Positions 1 to 7,936 of a stretch of 25,918 bases of DNA are shown piece after piece. The translations under genes and the position numbers were made by a program. Under the pieces are notes generated by a model, which was not told the origin of the DNA, did no database searches, and worked only from the letters and a program-made list of their open reading frames with translations. The first letter of the stretch is position 1. The number at the start of each line of letters is the position of its first letter. This stretch comes from Kiloniellaceae bacterium. GTDB taxonomy: Bacteria; Pseudomonadota; Alphaproteobacteria; Kiloniellales; Kiloniellaceae. The stretch covers positions 1 to 25,918 of the forward strand of contig JAJFGK010000142.1 in the NCBI GenBank assembly GCA_021776195.1, given 5' to 3'.

Positions 1-559
1 TGCCCAGCAGGGCCTTGCGCGCCGGTGTGGCCGCGAGCTCGGCTTCGGCATCGATCATCGCCGTGATGCTCTTGATGATCACGGCGGCGCGCGGTGCGGC
101 TTCCGATACCAAGAGCTTGGTCGCGGGCTGCTCGTCGGCCGTATGGGCAATCTCCTCGACTTGCTTTTGCGCTACCTCGAACTCGTCGAGAGTCGATTTG
201 ACCTCGGTCCATTTGGCAACATTGGCGGGAACGGTCCAAGTCGCGGATAGGCGGTCCATTTCGGCGCGGTTCTGATGGATGCTGGCCCACACCGCGGCCC
301 GTTCGGCCTTGAACTTGGGATTCCCGGTGATCATCCAGCCGCGCAGCGCCGCGAGCGAGGCGTACATGTCCTTGACGATACCGGCGCTGGCTAAAGCCGT
401 GGGCACGCGCAGTTCGACGATCCGATCCGAGTCGGTCTTGACCGTGGCGACTTCGACCAGCGTCACACCGACGGCAATGGCCAGTACAAGGATGATCGAG
501 GCAAAACCGAGGACAAGCCGATTGCGGATGTTGAGTAGTACCTTGAAACTGCTGCGCAT
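1..559 (-). CDS. Methyl-accepting chemotaxis receptor-like protein, N-terminal part (truncated by window edge)
   Basis: The reading frame starts at an ATG (559-557) preceded by a GGAG Shine-Dalgarno six bases upstream, and stays open to the window edge, giving 186 residues. Residues 8-35 (RLVLGFASIILVLAIAVGV) form a membrane-spanning helix after a short basic N-terminus. The rest is a hydrophilic, Ala/Glu/Lys-rich helical region with a motif like SLAALRGWMITGNPKFKAER, which is typical of the periplasmic four-helix-bundle (4HB_MCP or HBM) sensor of chemotaxis receptors. The HAMP and signalling domains would lie beyond the edge. A histidine kinase or diguanylate cyclase with the same sensor type is possible because the output domain is not visible. 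It is transcribed away from the AT-rich intergenic region to its right, which should hold its promoter. Confidence 0.75.
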   Translation of the reverse strand, partial: MRSSFKVLLNIRNRLVLGFASIILVLAIAVGVTLVEVATVKTDSDRIVELRVPTALASAGIVKDMYASLAALRGWMITGNPKFKAERAAVWASIHQNRAEMDRLSATWTVPANVAKWTEVKSTLDEFEVAQKQVEEIAHTADEQPATKLLVSEAAPRAAVIIKSITAMIDAEAELAATPARKALLG

Positions 560-1147
560 GGGGGTCTCCATTCTTCGAATCGAACGTGCTGCCAACCTGG
601 CCTAGTTCTGATATCACGGTGTAACGCACTACAACTATGCGTCGTTCATTGCATGTTTTAAATACTCGACATAGAAAATTGTAAAGATCGAAGCTTAAAA
701 TTGCCTTTACTTCATCCAACACTTACCGCGGGAGCAGACAGTTGGCTAATTCATCATAGAATCGATTGTTGTATCTCTCAGTAAGATAGAGTAAGTGCAC
801 CGAATACTATGTTTAAACAACAATTTTAAAGAATGTCAGTTCAGGTACATAGATTGACTTGTCCGGCTGACGTCCCGATCCCACCTGTCCCGCCGCCATT
901 GTAGCTGTGGATCTGGGCGGGTTGGGGAAGCTGGATATCGGCGAAAAGCAGACGCGGTCGCCCGCGGGGCCGTGGTCACTGTTGTAGCGAAGTCGTCGAT
1001 ACCCGCTTCGCCCAGTACGGCCAATAGCACCGAACGGTGATATGGAACCCAGGAGGTCGTTTGGGGGCTTTGGAAAGCCTGATCGCCGCGGTCTCGGCGA
1101 TGTGGCCGAGCGCGCCGGATGGTTCGGCGAACTTGCGGGCAGCCCCA
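560..1147. other. Gene-free stretch; AT-rich left half likely carries a promoter
   Basis: No convincing coding region was found on either strand across these 588 bases. The frames open on the minus strand between 813 and 1179 give proteins that resemble nothing I recognise and overlap one another. Bases of roughly 605-840 are far richer in A and T than the rest of the window (runs such as ttttaaatac and aacaattttaaag), which fits a promoter region for the leftward receptor gene. From about 840 to 1147 base composition returns to the GC-rich average, so this part may be a decayed gene or a long 3' region. No RNA gene or clear terminator was identified. Confidence 0.5.
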
Positions 1148-1900
1148 CTAACTGCCTTCCCAGTCGCCTTCCTTGCCAAGCTCCCGGGCCATGGCCTCCA
1201 GCGCTGCCGAGGCTTCGGTCATGATGGTCGCATCTGTGGTGCTGATCACCAGCCGGGCGCCGAAGGTGGCCGCTTCGTGAAATGGATAGGAGCCGAACTC
1301 GGCCTGGGGATAGCGGTCCTGGAGCTCACCCAGCCCATTGGCCAGAACGCCTTCCGGCAACTCCACCCGCAGGCTGCGCGATAACATGGGATCGCCGCCC
1401 TTCAAGCGGTCCTGAAGGCCATCCAGCATGGCCTGCATGACGCGCGGCACGCCGGCCATCACAAAGACGTTCTCGACCTGAAATCCGGGTGCCCAGGAGA
1501 TCGGGTTGGTGATCAAGATGGCGCCCTTGGGGGTCTTGGCCATGCGCAGGCGTGCTTCGTTCAGGTCGCCCGGCGCATAGCGTCCCTCCATCAGCGCCAG
1601 GGCCTCGGGGTGGATGCCATGCTCGAGACCAAAGGCCTTGGCGACGCACTCGGAGGTGATGTCGTCGTGGGTCGGCCCGATCCCGCCGGTGGTGAAGACA
1701 TAGTCGAAGCGCTGGCGCACCTCGTTCAAGGTCTCGACAATCGTCGCCTCGATATCGGGAACAACCCGGGTCTCGGTCAGGCGGATGCCCCATTCATTCA
1801 GGCGCTTGGCGATGTAAGCCAGGTTGGCGTCCTGGGTGCGGCCCGAAAGGATTTCGTTGCCGATGATAATGAGACAGGCGGTCACCTCCGGTCCGGTCAT
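1148..1900 (-). CDS. CinA-like / MoCF-domain molybdopterin-binding protein
   Basis: This 250-residue protein belongs to the MoCF_biosynth fold shared by the N-terminal part of CinA and by MoaB/MogA. Visible hallmarks are IIIGNEILSGRTQDAN near residues 11-26, then YVFTTGGIGPTHDDIT at about 67-82, the Gly-rich and acidic segment that binds molybdopterin or nucleotide in the family. The C-terminal nicotinamide-nucleotide amidase domain of full CinA is absent, so the name competence/damage-inducible protein A describes the family and does not prove a competence role. I chose the ATG at 1900 because a GGGGGAGG Shine-Dalgarno sits seven bases upstream. An ATG eight codons earlier lacks one. The lipoprotein gene ends about 30 bp upstream on the same strand, so the two may be cotranscribed. 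Confidence 0.85.
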   Translation of the reverse strand: MTGPEVTACLIIIGNEILSGRTQDANLAYIAKRLNEWGIRLTETRVVPDIEATIVETLNEVRQRFDYVFTTGGIGPTHDDITSECVAKAFGLEHGIHPEALALMEGRYAPGDLNEARLRMAKTPKGAILITNPISWAPGFQVENVFVMAGVPRVMQAMLDGLQDRLKGGDPMLSRSLRVELPEGVLANGLGELQDRYPQAEFGSYPFHEAATFGARLVISTTDATIMTEASAALEAMARELGKEGDWEGS

Positions 1901-1930
1901 GATCGTCCTCCCCCCGCGGGTCATCTCTTT

Positions 1931-2482
1931 CTAGAGCCGAAAGTAGCCGCGCGACCGCATGCAGTCTTCCATCAGGGAGAAGCGCCGCTGGTGCAGGCCA
2001 TATTCCTCGCGCTGCTGCTGGACCTGGGCAAAGCGGGAATTCGCCGTCAGCGTGTCGGACGCGGCATTGCGGTCGTCATAGATCCGCGAATCGTGGCGGG
2101 TCTGCGCTTGCGCGTACTGATAGCAGGCCCCGGCGTCGGCTTGGTACTGGGCCGAGCTGGTGCCCCGCCCGCTGCGCCACAGGGACCCGTCGGGCGCGCG
2201 CACCACCACATCTGCTCCGCTGTCGCCGGCGCCACTGCTGCCGGGCTCCGGAACCGCGCCATAGGGATAGGTGCCGCCCTGGTTGACCGCCCCGAGGCTC
2301 GGCGTGCCTTCGCTTCCGTCCGAGGTTCCCGTCTGGCCGGCCGCGCCCGGCTGGGGCGGCGGCAGGGGCTCATAGGTGGCAGGGTCGGGCACCGGTGCCT
2401 CGCGGCCGCGATCGCCGCCGAAGGTACAGGCGCTGACTGTGAGAACCAACAAGAGGCTAAGCGGCAGGCCGAAGCGCGACAT
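1931..2482 (-). CDS. Putative outer-membrane or periplasmic lipoprotein, unknown function
   Basis: The 183-residue product begins MSRFGLPLSLLLVLTVSAC, a classical lipoprotein signal peptide with the lipobox VSAC and Cys19 as the lipidated residue. The next ~85 residues are low-complexity and rich in Gly, Pro and Ser, probably an extended linker off the membrane. The last ~75 residues form a more ordered, Gln/Arg/Tyr-rich domain with two Cys residues (GACYQYAQ and MEDCMRSRGY) that could pair in the periplasm; the terminal CM-x-x-RGY pattern is common in small proteobacterial lipoproteins. The reading frame stays open 43 codons further upstream, but the signal peptide fixes the start. No function can be assigned. 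Confidence 0.8.
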   Translation of the reverse strand: MSRFGLPLSLLLVLTVSACTFGGDRGREAPVPDPATYEPLPPPQPGAAGQTGTSDGSEGTPSLGAVNQGGTYPYGAVPEPGSSGAGDSGADVVVRAPDGSLWRSGRGTSSAQYQADAGACYQYAQAQTRHDSRIYDDRNAASDTLTANSRFAQVQQQREEYGLHQRRFSLMEDCMRSRGYFRL

Positions 2483-2588
2483 CGTTTCTGTCCCAAGTGT
2501 TTCGCCCAAGGTGATGCCTGCCCCGGGATCTTGCAAGCCCCCTGAGTCTACCAGTGCGCGCTCGGGACAAAACCAATGACCTCCGACG

Positions 2589-2849
2589 TCAGCTCTCGCC
2601 GGCGGGCGCAACCGGCGTCGGCGCCTGCGCAGGCTTGGGTTTTTCCTCGGCTTCGTCGGTGGCGCTTTGCTCGGCCGCGCGTTTTCTTTTCAGTTCGGCG
2701 AAGGGGTCCTTTCGATCTTTACCGCCGCGAGCAAGATGCACGATGGCAGGCTTGTCGCCCAATTCGTCCCAAAGGACCATTGGGCGGGTTGATTCCTGGT
2801 CGGCTAGGGCCAGGCCAAGACCGAATACTGAAGCAAGGGAGACCAGCAT
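2589..2849 (-). CDS. Small exported hypothetical protein with Lys/Ala/Pro-rich tail
   Basis: The 86-residue product has a hydrophobic N-terminus (MLVSLASVFGLGLALA) followed by ADQ, consistent with a signal peptide cleaved after Ala-Leu-Ala. The mature part contains RPMVLWDELGDKPAIVHLA, then a strongly charged helix (DPFAELKRKRAAEQ) and a Pro/Ala/Glu-rich tail. I place the start at 2849 because TAGGAGG lies nine bases upstream; the frame is open for seven more codons but without such a signal. I do not recognise the family. It sits about 105 bp upstream of the lipoprotein gene on the same strand, so it may belong to the same transcript. Confidence 0.65.
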   Translation of the reverse strand: MLVSLASVFGLGLALADQESTRPMVLWDELGDKPAIVHLARGGKDRKDPFAELKRKRAAEQSATDEAEEKPKPAQAPTPVAPAGES

Positions 2850-3059
2850 GGTTCGTGTTCCTCCTACCAACGGGGATAGTTGCCGGTCTCAGAGGTGGTG
2901 GCGTCGCGGCCTGACCGCCAGGGGCAGGCCAATCACTTGCGCGCACAGGCCGGTGAGGCGGGTCCCCGCGGGAATCGGCAATGTCCCTTGCCAGCACCGG
3001 CCAAAGACAGAGGATCGAGGGAGAAGCGGACGGTATCGCCGTACCTGTCCGCCATCTTT

Positions 3060-3482
3060 CTAGGGAAACTCGACGATCCGCCAATAGAGATCGAGCATCT
3101 CTATCATCTCCAGGAATTCATCGCCGAGCTTGGATTTTACCAGGAATCCGGCGACGTTCAGGTCGTAGGCGCGAGCCTTGTCCTCCTCGCGCTTTGACGT
3201 CGTGAGAATGAAACTAATAGTCTGGCGCAGGTCTTCATCCGCGCGCACTTCACGCAGAAACTCTATGCCGTCCAACCGTGGCATATTGAGGTCAATGAGC
3301 AGCAAGTGCGGTGTCGGTACTGGATCGCGGCCGTTTGTCCCACGAAGCATATCGAGTGCTTCCACGCCATCGCGTGCCCTGTGAAGGGGATTGGCGATCT
3401 TATTTTTTGCAAAGGCGCGCTCAACCAACTCCGCGTCGACGTCATCGTCTTCAACCAGGAGGATGTGGACTGTGTTGGCCAC
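3060..3482 (-). CDS. Single-domain response regulator (Rcp1/CheY-like)
   Basis: The 140-residue protein is a complete receiver domain with no output domain. The acidic pocket is Glu11-Asp12-Asp13 (VEDDDVD), the phosphoacceptor is Asp64 in LLIDLNMPRLDG, the switch Thr is at 94-95 (ILTTS), and the conserved Lys is at 116 (FLVKSK). The spacing and the insertion before the phosphorylation site resemble the Rcp1-type regulators that pair with phytochrome- and PAS-containing kinases. Its start codon lies inside the 3' end of the upstream kinase gene (about 32 bp of overlap), so the pair is almost certainly translated from one message and acts as a cognate system. Because it lacks a DNA-binding domain it probably signals by protein contact or relays phosphate. 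Confidence 0.93.
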   Translation of the reverse strand: MANTVHILLVEDDDVDAELVERAFAKNKIANPLHRARDGVEALDMLRGTNGRDPVPTPHLLLIDLNMPRLDGIEFLREVRADEDLRQTISFILTTSKREEDKARAYDLNVAGFLVKSKLGDEFLEMIEMLDLYWRIVEFP

Positions 3483-6060
3483 TGAGTTGCTCCTTTACAG
3501 AATTTCCTTGGATCGTCTTCGGCCAGGTAAAGGAAAACTCGCTTCCTTTGCCTTCTTGCGAACTCAGCGAGACGCTTCCGCCAAAGCGGTGAACTATTTT
3601 TTTGACCAGGGCCAAGCCCATTCCAGACCCTTCGACCTCGTCTCGTGGGCGCAGGGTCTGGAACATATCGAAGACCTTATCATGGTAACGCTCGGCAATG
3701 CCGGGTCCGTCGTCGGCAACGACAATTTCATACGAAGTCCCGATGTCGCGGGCGCGAATCGTGATCTGCCCGGTCGGCTTATCATGGTGCTTGGCCGCGT
3801 TGCCGATCAGGTTTTGCAAGACCTGCCCCAGCGGCGCGCGCGGCAGTTCAAGACCCTGAAGACTGCTATCGGCAACGACCGACATTCCCGCCGGCAGGTT
3901 GAGCAACTGCACGACATCTTGCACGAGCGCCGGGGCCTCGACCTGGTCCCCCGCGTCCAGGTCGCGCCCGGCGCGGGAAAACTCAAGCAAGTCGTTCAGC
4001 AAGTGCTCCATCCGGACAACGCGACCTTTCAGCAGATCGAGACGCTCCCGGCTCTTCGCGTCTATCTGGTCGGCCAGATCCTCTTCCAGCCAGTTCGCAA
4101 GATTGTGAATGCCGCGCAGCGGAGATTGCAGGTCGTGGGAGGCAACATAGGCGAATTTCTCCAGCTCGTCGTTGGAGTATCGCAAATCTTCCAGTGTCCG
4201 CGTCAAGGTCGCTTCCGCCGACTTGCGCTCGGAGATATCGCGCATGACGCCGGAGAAGATACGTTGGCCGTCGCGCCGGACTTCGCTGACCGAAAGATCG
4301 AGGGGAAATATCGTGCCGTCCTTGCGCTTTGCTTCGACCTCGCGGCCAATACCGATGATCCTGGACTCACCGGTGTCGCGATAGGCCTTCAAATAACCAT
4401 CGTGCGCGCTGTGAAAAGGCTCGGGAGTCAGCATGTTGACATTCTGCCCGATGACCTCATCCGCCCGATAACCGAAGATCTTTTCGCAGGCCTTGTTGAA
4501 GCTGGTCACGATGCCGCGATCGGTAATGGTGATCATCCCGTCGACGGTGTTGTCGAGCACAACCTGCAAAAGCCCCTCGCGTTCGGCAATTTCAGCCACA
4601 CTCTGCCGCAAGCGCTCCTCGCCTAACTTGCGCTCTGCGATATCGCGCACGATGCCAGAGAAGATACGTTTCCCGTGACGCTGGACCTCACTGACCGAAA
4701 GATCGAGTGGGAAAGTCGAGCCATCCTTACACTGCCCCTCGACTTCGCGGCCGATACCGATGATCTTGGCCTCATCTGTGTCACAGTAGGCCTTTAGATA
4801 GCCATCGTGCGCACTATGAAAGGGCTCGGGCATCAGCATTTTGACGTTCTGCCCGATAACCTCATCGGGTCGATAACCGAAAATCTTTTCGCTCGCCCGA
4901 TTGAAGGTGATCACCGTGCCGTCTTCCTCAATGGTGATCATCCCGTCGACGGTGTTGTCGAGCACCGCCTGCAAAAGCCCTTCGCGTTCCAGGATCTCGG
5001 CGGATTTCTCTTCGACAAGGCCACCGATGATTTCTTTCCTTTCGGCCAGCTGCAAAACGTAAAGGGCGAAGCCGAAGGTCAGCAGCAATTCCAGTCCCAG
5101 CAGCGCCCAATCTTTGGCCAAGAGGTTTTGCCGAGCATAGCTGCTGTCCGCCAACGCGTAGGCGGTAGTGCGCCATTGACGCCCGGCGACCGCCAATACC
5201 TGGGAACTGACCAACGGACTGGTCGCCGGCAGCCCCCGCCGGTCCCCGTACAAAGGTAACGATACTCCTGGCTCCGATACGTCCTCGACGAAAACGGCAA
5301 CGCCCTGGTGCAAGCCGCCGGGTCCCAACTCCGCGATTGCCGTCTCGATCAGCGAGCTAACCTGGATGACCGCGAGCGCGAAACCTGTCAGTGCCTTCTC
5401 TCGCGCCGCGGCTGTTCGAGCTTCGATGCCGCGTCCGTGGTAAACAGGCAGGAACACCAGGACGCCAACTTGGTCGCCGGTGTCTTGAACCAAGGTGATC
5501 GGCGCGGTCGCGGCCATTTCTCCGCTGCTGCCCGCGAAGTCCAGTGTCGCTCGGCTCGCGGGGTCTGACCTCAGATCGAAGCCAAGCGCTGCCTCGTTAC
5601 CTGCCAAGGGTTCGACATAGTAAACCGGAAAGTACTCCGGGCGCTCCGCCGCCGGAACCATCCCGCGGCTCGCGTGTTTCTCAGTGATTGTGAAGTTCGG
5701 AAGGCCGTCGTCTCGGGCCGCCTGTTCAAAAGCCGCACGTTCGGGATGACCGACCCGCGGGATCCATTCAAAGGTCTGGATCGCAGTGCCTGCGCTACGA
5801 ACGGTCGAGACGAAAATCTCGAATTCCTGCCGGTCGACGTGATTGGAGGCGTCAAAGAACCCTTCTATCGCCGGTAACTTCTGAAGCACACGGTCGATGT
5901 TTTTGGCAATGCTCGTGATGTGGTCTTCGGCCTTGGCCGTGAAGGCTTTGATCCTTTCTTGATCTCGGGCCCGGTTCGCGTCCTGAAAAGCCAAGAACGA
6001 TATTGCGGACCCAAAAAGCAGGATCAGAATCGGAACGAGGTACTTTTTATGGGATCGCAT
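3451..6060 (-). CDS. CHASE-PAS-PAS hybrid-free sensor histidine kinase
   Basis: The 869-residue membrane kinase has the order: first transmembrane helix (about 7-26), periplasmic CHASE ligand-binding domain (about 75-240, with FEWIPRV and PVYYVEPLAGNEAALGFDL), second transmembrane helix (about 318-338), PAS1 (360-478), PAS2 (495-612), HisKA domain with phospho-accepting His642 in ASHDLQSPLRG, and HATPase_c with N-box NLIGNAAKHH, DDGPG (783-787) and GMGLALVKK. Both PAS domains follow the FixL pattern (HSAHDGYLKAY then IIGIGREV), so haem or another ligand is conceivable. The start at 6060 is preferred because the helix follows directly; an ATG at 6171 would add 37 residues but falls in AT-rich, promoter-like DNA. 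The downstream response regulator overlaps the 3' end. Confidence 0.9.
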   Translation of the reverse strand: MRSHKKYLVPILILLFGSAISFLAFQDANRARDQERIKAFTAKAEDHITSIAKNIDRVLQKLPAIEGFFDASNHVDRQEFEIFVSTVRSAGTAIQTFEWIPRVGHPERAAFEQAARDDGLPNFTITEKHASRGMVPAAERPEYFPVYYVEPLAGNEAALGFDLRSDPASRATLDFAGSSGEMAATAPITLVQDTGDQVGVLVFLPVYHGRGIEARTAAAREKALTGFALAVIQVSSLIETAIAELGPGGLHQGVAVFVEDVSEPGVSLPLYGDRRGLPATSPLVSSQVLAVAGRQWRTTAYALADSSYARQNLLAKDWALLGLELLLTFGFALYVLQLAERKEIIGGLVEEKSAEILEREGLLQAVLDNTVDGMITIEEDGTVITFNRASEKIFGYRPDEVIGQNVKMLMPEPFHSAHDGYLKAYCDTDEAKIIGIGREVEGQCKDGSTFPLDLSVSEVQRHGKRIFSGIVRDIAERKLGEERLRQSVAEIAEREGLLQVVLDNTVDGMITITDRGIVTSFNKACEKIFGYRADEVIGQNVNMLTPEPFHSAHDGYLKAYRDTGESRIIGIGREVEAKRKDGTIFPLDLSVSEVRRDGQRIFSGVMRDISERKSAEATLTRTLEDLRYSNDELEKFAYVASHDLQSPLRGIHNLANWLEEDLADQIDAKSRERLDLLKGRVVRMEHLLNDLLEFSRAGRDLDAGDQVEAPALVQDVVQLLNLPAGMSVVADSSLQGLELPRAPLGQVLQNLIGNAAKHHDKPTGQITIRARDIGTSYEIVVADDGPGIAERYHDKVFDMFQTLRPRDEVEGSGMGLALVKKIVHRFGGSVSLSSQEGKGSEFSFTWPKTIQGNSVKEQLSGQHSPHPPG
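4234..5040 (-). repeat. Tandem duplication encoding the two PAS domains (405-bp period)
   Basis: The DNA encoding PAS2 and PAS1 is a visible direct duplication with a period of 405 bp (135 codons); for example gatatcgcgca at 4234 recurs at 4639. The copies share long identical stretches (gaccgaaagatcga, ccatcgtgcgc, gataaccgaa) but have many synonymous and some non-synonymous differences, so the duplication is not brand new. Confidence 0.8.
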
Positions 6061-6346
6061 TGTCGTAGGTGCGCCATTCGGCAATCGCAGTTCGAGGCGA
6101 AGGGAGGCCTTCGGTGAACTTGAAAACGCTCGCTCTGCGCCAGCCCACGCTATGCCTTGAATACTAAACATTCATTAAGATTTACAACTATGAAGAAAAA
6201 TACTGCTAAACTGTTCATCTAACTCTCCTCACGGAAAAAAAGACCGCGGCTCGCGTCAACACCTGCTGACAGCGCCAACGGTTGCAAGATCCGCGTAGAG
6301 GGAGTAACCGCCGGGGTAACGGTCCTCGCGAACCAGGAGCCTGCCC

Positions 6347-7048
6347 TTGCAGTTCGATCCTCCCTTGATCCAAGGCCACCTGCTGCGCCGCTACAAGCGC
6401 TTCTTGACCGACGTCCGCCTGGCCGACGGCCGCGAAGTCACCGCGCACTGCCCCAACCCCGGTTCGATGCGGAGCCTCCTGGAGGAGGACGCCGAGGTCT
6501 GGCTGTCGCCCAACGACGACCCCAAGCGCAAGCTGAAGTTCGGCTGGGAGCTGGTGCGCGCCCGCGGCGCCCTGGTCGGCCTCAACACCAACCGCGCCAA
6601 CGCCCTGGTCGCGGAGGCCCTGGCGGAGAAACGAGTTCCCGAGGTCGCGGCTTATGAGACCGTCCGGCCCGAAGTTCGCTACGGCGCCAACAGCCGGGTG
6701 GATTTCCTGCTGAGCGGCGCCGGCCTGCCGGACTGCTACCTGGAGGTCAAGTCGGTCACCATGAGCCGCGAAGAGGGGCTGGCCGAGTTTCCCGACTCGG
6801 TAACGGCGCGCGGCGCCAAGCACCTGCACGACCTGGCGGCCATGGTCGGTCAGGGTCATCGCGCGGTGCTGTTCTTTCTGATCCAGCGGGCGGACTGCCA
6901 GGAGGTCGCGGTTGCCGCCGACATCGACGCCTACTATGACGAGTCCTTCGCGACCGCCGTCGCAGAGGGAGTGGAAGTCTTGGCCTACTCATGTAAAATC
7001 GAGCCAACCGGCTTGCTTGTCGCGGATCCGGTCCCGCTGAAATCCTGA
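6347..7048 (+). CDS. sfsA: SfsA family DNA/RNA nuclease (sugar fermentation stimulation protein)
   Basis: The 233-residue product matches SfsA along its whole length: LLRRYKRFLTDVRLADG and AHCPNPGSM near the N-terminus (an OB-fold-like part), then VDFLL, CYLEVKSVTM and FPDSVTARGAKHLHDL, which form the PD-(D/E)XK-like nuclease core. SfsA was first described as a stimulator of maltose metabolism in Escherichia coli; biochemical work on the family points to nucleic-acid binding and cleavage. The start is a TTG at 6347, supported by CAGGAG about seven bases upstream and by the family's usual N-terminus; no in-frame ATG fits. Methionine aminopeptidase follows after 27 bp on the same strand, and the region upstream is divergent from the histidine kinase gene. 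Confidence 0.95.
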   Translation: MQFDPPLIQGHLLRRYKRFLTDVRLADGREVTAHCPNPGSMRSLLEEDAEVWLSPNDDPKRKLKFGWELVRARGALVGLNTNRANALVAEALAEKRVPEVAAYETVRPEVRYGANSRVDFLLSGAGLPDCYLEVKSVTMSREEGLAEFPDSVTARGAKHLHDLAAMVGQGHRAVLFFLIQRADCQEVAVAADIDAYYDESFATAVAEGVEVLAYSCKIEPTGLLVADPVPLKS

Positions 7049-7075
7049 GCAGCCCCAAAAGGTGGTCGGAAGCAG

Positions 7076-7900
7076 ATGAAAGAACATGCGGCGCAGCGCC
7101 TGAGCCCCGAGGAAGGCGGCTTCCTGATTCACGACGAGTTGGGCTTCGCCGGCATGCGCGTCGCCGGCCAGCTGGCCGCCGAGACCCTCGACATGATCAC
7201 CCCCCGGGTCATGCCGGGCGTCACCACGGAAGAACTCGACAAGCTCTGTCACGACTTCATCGTCGCCCATTCGGCGATCCCGGCACCGCTCAACTATCGC
7301 GGCTTTCCGAAGTCGATCTGCACCTCCGTCAATCACGTCGTCTGCCACGGCATTCCCAGTCCGGAAAAGCGGCTGAAGGACGGCGACATCGTCAACATCG
7401 ACGTGACCGTGATCGTCGATGGCTGGCACGGCGACACCAGCCGCATGTTCTACGTCGGCAAGCCGAAAATCAAAGCCCAGCGCCTGGTCGAGATCACCTA
7501 CGACTGCATGATGCGCGGCATCGAGATGGTCCGTCCCGGCGCCACCCTGGGCGATATCGGCCATGCCATCCAGAGCCACGCCGAGGGCCAGCGCTTCTCG
7601 GTGGTGCGCGACTTTTGCGGCCATGGCCTGGGGCAGATCTTCCATGACGCGCCCTCGGTCCTGCACTACGGCCACCCCGGTACCGGCCCGGTCCTGCGCG
7701 AGGGGATGTTCTTCACCATCGAGCCGATGATCAATGCCGGCAAGTATCACGTGAAGATGCTGAACGACGGCTGGACCGCGGTGACCCGCGACGCCCAGCT
7801 TTCGGCCCAGTTCGAGCATTCCATCGGCGTCACCGCCGACGGCTTCGAGATCTTCACCCTGTCCCCCAAGGGCTGGACCAAACCGCCTTACGACGGCTGA
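7076..7900 (+). CDS. map: Type I methionine aminopeptidase
   Basis: This cytoplasmic metalloenzyme removes the initiator methionine from nascent proteins. All five metal ligands of the family are visible: Asp109 (NIDVTV), Asp120 (HGDTSR), His183 (CGHGLGQ), Glu216 (TIEPM) and Glu247 (FEHSIGV), with the substrate-contacting His91 in VCHGIPS. The spacing of these residues equals that of the E. coli enzyme with a constant offset of 12. At 274 residues it is slightly longer than E. coli MetAP because of an N-terminal extension, which lacks a Cys-rich zinc finger. It lies between sfsA and radC on the same strand with short gaps, so cotranscription is likely. Confidence 0.97.
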   Translation: MKEHAAQRLSPEEGGFLIHDELGFAGMRVAGQLAAETLDMITPRVMPGVTTEELDKLCHDFIVAHSAIPAPLNYRGFPKSICTSVNHVVCHGIPSPEKRLKDGDIVNIDVTVIVDGWHGDTSRMFYVGKPKIKAQRLVEITYDCMMRGIEMVRPGATLGDIGHAIQSHAEGQRFSVVRDFCGHGLGQIFHDAPSVLHYGHPGTGPVLREGMFFTIEPMINAGKYHVKMLNDGWTAVTRDAQLSAQFEHSIGVTADGFEIFTLSPKGWTKPPYDG

Positions 7901-7936
7901 CGCCCGCGCAGCTGTGCGAGCCGGGAGGCGGTCGCC

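Noticed and set aside
836..1179. Small minus-strand frames of 64 to 111 codons left of the CinA-like gene
   Set aside because: They overlap one another in different frames, have no recognisable motif and no convincing ribosome site.
3391..4626. A 411-codon plus-strand frame antisense to the histidine kinase
   Set aside because: The kinase on the minus strand has every expected motif; the plus-strand translation has none.
6061..6171. A 37-residue N-terminal extension of the histidine kinase from the ATG at 6171
   Set aside because: The extension starts in AT-rich, promoter-like DNA with no ribosome site, and the membrane helix begins directly after the internal ATG at 6060. It cannot be fully excluded.
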